Shown here: positions 34,253 through 36,474 of the stretch, one piece after another
How the letters are laid out: every line of letters begins with the position of its first letter
How positions within the stretch are numbered: position 1 is the stretch's first letter
NCBI GenBank assembly: GCA_900766775.1
Contig: CAAFXN010000220.1
Location: forward strand, 1 to 36,474
DNA: 36,474 bases
From: Bacteroidales bacterium
Lineage (GTDB): Bacteria; Bacteroidota; Bacteroidia; Bacteroidales; Paludibacteraceae
Reading direction: 5' to 3'
Program-made: the position numbers and the translations under genes
Notes under the pieces: model-generated
The model's input: the letters and a program-made list of their open reading frames with translations, nothing else
Told to the model about the DNA's origin: nothing
Database searches by the model: none

Positions 34253-34329
34253 GACCTGCGGGAGACCTGCGGCCGACCTGCGGGAGACCCGCGATAGACC
34301 CGCGATAGACCCGCGACAGACCCGCGAAA
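34253..34329. repeat. 11-bp tandem repeat array, 7 units (GACCYGCGNNA)
   Basis: Seven units without spacers follow the pattern GACCTGCGGGA, GACCCGCGATA, GACCCGCGACA, GACCCGCGAAA. The same unit family forms a three-unit array at 10658-10690, in the same orientation. It lies between rfbC and rfbD, just upstream of the rfbD start on the minus strand. The rest of this 149-bp gap shows nothing else. Confidence 0.95.
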
Positions 34330-34373
34330 AATTCGCGGCACGCAATGCACTCTGATTTAGGGATGATGAACTA

Positions 34374-34922
34374 TCAGAAAATGGCGGGAAGGTCTTTCAG
34401 CAACGGGTGCTTTTGGTCTTTCTCGGAGAGGATACGCTTCTCGGCGGGGACTTGCCAGTCGATATTCAGTTCGGGGTCGCTCAGGAGCAGTCCACCGTCT
34501 GCCTCGGGATGGTAGAGGTTGTCGCACTTGTAGGTGAAGACGGCTGTCTCGCTCAGGACGGAGAAACCGTGCGCGAAGCCGCGCGGGATGAAGAACTGGC
34601 GATGGTTGTCCGCGGAGAGTTCCACGGCATACCACTTGCCGTAGGTGGGGCTGTCGTGGCGCAAATCGACCGCCACATCCAGCACCTTGCCGACGGTGCA
34701 ACTGACTAACTTCGCCTGCGTGTAGGGCGGGCGCTGGAAATGCAGCCCGCGCACCACGCCGTAGGAAGAGCAGGACTGGTTATCTTGCACAAACTGCGCC
34801 GTGATACCCGCCTCGCGGTAGCGCTGTTCGTTGTAGGTCTCGCAGAAATAGCCGCGTGCGTCGTGGAAGACCTGCGGCTCGATGACGAGCAGACCCTCAA
34901 TGGGTGTTTTTATAACGTTCAT
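34374..34922 (-). CDS. rfbC: dTDP-4-dehydrorhamnose 3,5-epimerase RfbC
   Basis: A 182-residue cupin-fold enzyme that epimerises C3 and C5 of dTDP-4-keto-6-deoxyglucose. Signatures are FHDARGYFCETYN, FVQDNQSCSSYGVVRGLHFQ (catalytic His61), KLVSCTVGKVLDVAVDLR and IPRGFAHGFSVLSETAVFTYKCDNLY. It starts two bases after the pepD stop and precedes rfbD, supplying its substrate. Confidence 0.96.
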   Translation of the reverse strand: MNVIKTPIEGLLVIEPQVFHDARGYFCETYNEQRYREAGITAQFVQDNQSCSSYGVVRGLHFQRPPYTQAKLVSCTVGKVLDVAVDLRHDSPTYGKWYAVELSADNHRQFFIPRGFAHGFSVLSETAVFTYKCDNLYHPEADGGLLLSDPELNIDWQVPAEKRILSEKDQKHPLLKDLPAIF

Positions 34923-34924
34923 AT

Positions 34925-36370
34925 TTACAATGCTTTGAGTGTTGCCAAGAGATAGTGGTAGAACTTCTGCACGGTGGCGATGTTCACGCGCTCGTCGGGG
35001 CTATGCGGGTGTTCGATGGTAGGTCCGAAGGAAATCATCTCCATGCCCGGGTAGTTGCGCCCGATGATACCGCACTCCAAGCCTGCGTGGATGGTGATGA
35101 CACGCGGCTCGGCGTTGAACTCCTGCTCATAGACCTGCTTCATCACCTCCAAGATATGCCCGTGGAAATTGGGTTTCCATCCCGGGTAGGAGCCGCTGAA
35201 CTGCACGTCTGCACCTGCCAGCGCGAATGCCGACTGGATGACGGACTGCAACTCCTCTTTGCGCGACTCGACGGACGAGCGGGTGAGGCAGAAGACGGTG
35301 ATTTTGCCCGCTTCGGTATTGACCATAGCGAGGTTGTTGCTGGTCTCGACGATGTCGGGCATCTCGGGAATCATGCGATAGACGCCGTGGGGACAGAGGG
35401 TGATGGCGTGGATGAGGAAGTCCTGCACATCCTCCGGCAGTTCGTGGTCGGGGCACGCCACTTCCTCGGCGGTGAGGCTGATGTTGTCCTCCACGCCGTC
35501 GAACTCACGGATGAAGAGGTCCTCGTAGTCGGCTACCAAGTCCATCAGTTCGTCTTTGCCCTCGGCGGGGATGGTGATGACCGCACTTGCCTCGCGGGGG
35601 ATGGCGTTGCGCAGGCTGCCGCCCTCGACGGTAGCGAGGCGCGCCTCGTAGTTAGCCACCGCGTCTTTGAGGAAACGGAAGAGCAACTTGATAGCATTGG
35701 CGCGCTGCAGATGGATGTCGCAGCCGGAGTGCCCGCCTTTGCAACCTTTGAGCGACACTTTCAGCGCGATATCGCCTTCCTCGGTGGGAACGGGTTCGTA
35801 GTTGAACGTGGCGGTAGTGTCCACACCGCCGGCGCAACCCACATAGAGTTCGCCTTCCGACTCGGAGTCGAGGTTCAGCAGGGTCTTGCCTTGCAGCCAG
35901 CCGCCTTTGAGGTCGAACGCGCCGTACATGCCCGTCTCCTCATCTACGGTAACGAGCACCTCCAAGGGCGGGTGTACCACGCTCTTGTCGGCGAGGATAG
36001 CCAGCGCCGTCGCCACGCCGATACCGTTGTCCGCGCCGAGGGTGGTGCCGTTGGCGGTTACCCACTCGCCGTTGTCTTCCACATACGCCTCAATGGGGTC
36101 GGTCTCGAAGTTGAACACCTTGTCGCCGTTCTTCTGCGGCACCATATCCATGTGCCCTTGCAGAATCACGCCCGGGTGGTTCTCCATGCCCGGACTGGCG
36201 GGCTTGCGAATCAGTACGTTGCCTATCTCATCGGTCAGGGTCTCCAGTCCGAGCGACTTGCCGTAGTTCATCAGGAAATCATGCACTTGGTCTTTCTTGC
36301 CGCTGGGGCGAGGAATTTGGGTCAGGCTGTGGAATACGCTCCACACACCTGTGGGTTGTAAGTTTTGCAT
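34925..36370 (-). CDS. pepD: Aminoacyl-histidine dipeptidase PepD (M20 metallopeptidase)
   Basis: A 481-residue cytosolic dipeptidase of the M20 family (carnosinase-like). Metal-site motifs are GHMDMVPQ (His73), LGADNGIG (Asp114) and VDEETGMYG (Glu144/145); LNLDSESEGELYVGCAGG and HAGLECGIIG follow. It hydrolyses Xaa-His and related dipeptides. It is the first gene of the minus-strand group. No standard promoter is seen in the ~100 bases available upstream, so the promoter may lie beyond the window. Confidence 0.95.
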   Translation of the reverse strand: MQNLQPTGVWSVFHSLTQIPRPSGKKDQVHDFLMNYGKSLGLETLTDEIGNVLIRKPASPGMENHPGVILQGHMDMVPQKNGDKVFNFETDPIEAYVEDNGEWVTANGTTLGADNGIGVATALAILADKSVVHPPLEVLVTVDEETGMYGAFDLKGGWLQGKTLLNLDSESEGELYVGCAGGVDTTATFNYEPVPTEEGDIALKVSLKGCKGGHSGCDIHLQRANAIKLLFRFLKDAVANYEARLATVEGGSLRNAIPREASAVITIPAEGKDELMDLVADYEDLFIREFDGVEDNISLTAEEVACPDHELPEDVQDFLIHAITLCPHGVYRMIPEMPDIVETSNNLAMVNTEAGKITVFCLTRSSVESRKEELQSVIQSAFALAGADVQFSGSYPGWKPNFHGHILEVMKQVYEQEFNAEPRVITIHAGLECGIIGRNYPGMEMISFGPTIEHPHSPDERVNIATVQKFYHYLLATLKAL

Positions 36371-36378
36371 ATCTTTTT

Positions 36379-36461
36379 AGGATTAAGGATACAGGATAAA
36401 GGATGAAAGACTGAATAGTTTCTTTGGATAAAGGATTAAGGACACAAGATTAAAGACGAAA
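36379..36461. repeat. Imperfect direct repeats upstream of pepD
   Basis: Variants of GGATAAAGGAT and GGATTAAGGATACA recur (around 36379-36405 and again 36427-36447), giving a purine-rich plus strand. This fills the intergenic region to the window edge. No gene or firm promoter is visible. Confidence 0.5.
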
Positions 36462-36474
36462 TAGTATTGACTCT

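Noticed and set aside
34955..36361. A 468-codon plus-strand open frame opposite pepD
   Set aside because: It is the antisense shadow of pepD, which carries complete M20 metal-site motifs.

Overview
The window looks like a chromosomal segment of a moderately GC-rich Bacteroidetes bacterium, most likely order Bacteroidales. Three things support this: a type IX secretion system (T9SS) core cluster (porP, porK, porL, porM, porN); promoters of the Bacteroidetes form (TTTG, 20 bp, TAnnTTTG); and secreted proteins whose C-terminal tails resemble T9SS sorting signals. A gut Paludibacteraceae-like lineage is plausible from the tails, but that is a guess. No plasmid, phage, insertion sequence or CRISPR array is visible.

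Layout. 1-2381: repeats, then two neighbouring FKBP-type prolyl isomerases, one cytoplasmic and one a lipoprotein. 2494-5069: a Wzx/MATE-type polysaccharide flippase and the pseudouridine synthase truA. 5166-7744: a pectin-type pair, a GH28 lipoprotein and a DUF4861 lipoprotein. 8140-10443: polynucleotide phosphorylase. 11113-12579: a secreted multi-domain, starch-binding-like protein. 12655-13728: tRNA-Phe (minus strand) and a divergent trmO. 13976-19468: two secreted GH13 enzymes. 19682-32655: one long run of 13 same-strand genes with short gaps or overlaps, consisting of a DUF2795 protein, porP-porK-porL-porM-porN, ftsX, a DUF3098 protein, uppP, truB, queA, ung and polA. 32667-36370, minus strand: pepD, rfbC, rfbD and a DUF2461 protein.

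How the genes fit together. PorK/L/M/N and PorP would form the motor, ring and outer-membrane-associated parts of the T9SS. The three starch-related proteins just upstream have export signals and probable T9SS tails, so cargo and machine lie side by side. rfbC/rfbD (dTDP-rhamnose) and the flippase fit surface-glycan synthesis, and uppP recycles the undecaprenyl carrier needed for that work and for peptidoglycan.

Most unusual observations. (1) A GC-rich palindromic element with the core CCGCACCTCCTT is inserted in frame inside two unrelated genes (the flippase and trmO), resembling the protein-inserted palindromic elements of Rickettsia. (2) Five intergenic tandem arrays share an exact 11-bp period but mostly differ in sequence; four sit upstream of a promoter and one just upstream of rfbD. 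(3) PolA has lost nearly all of its 3'-5' exonuclease domain. (4) Eight promoters have an identical 20-bp spacer and share extended motifs, and trmO appears to be transcribed as a leaderless mRNA.
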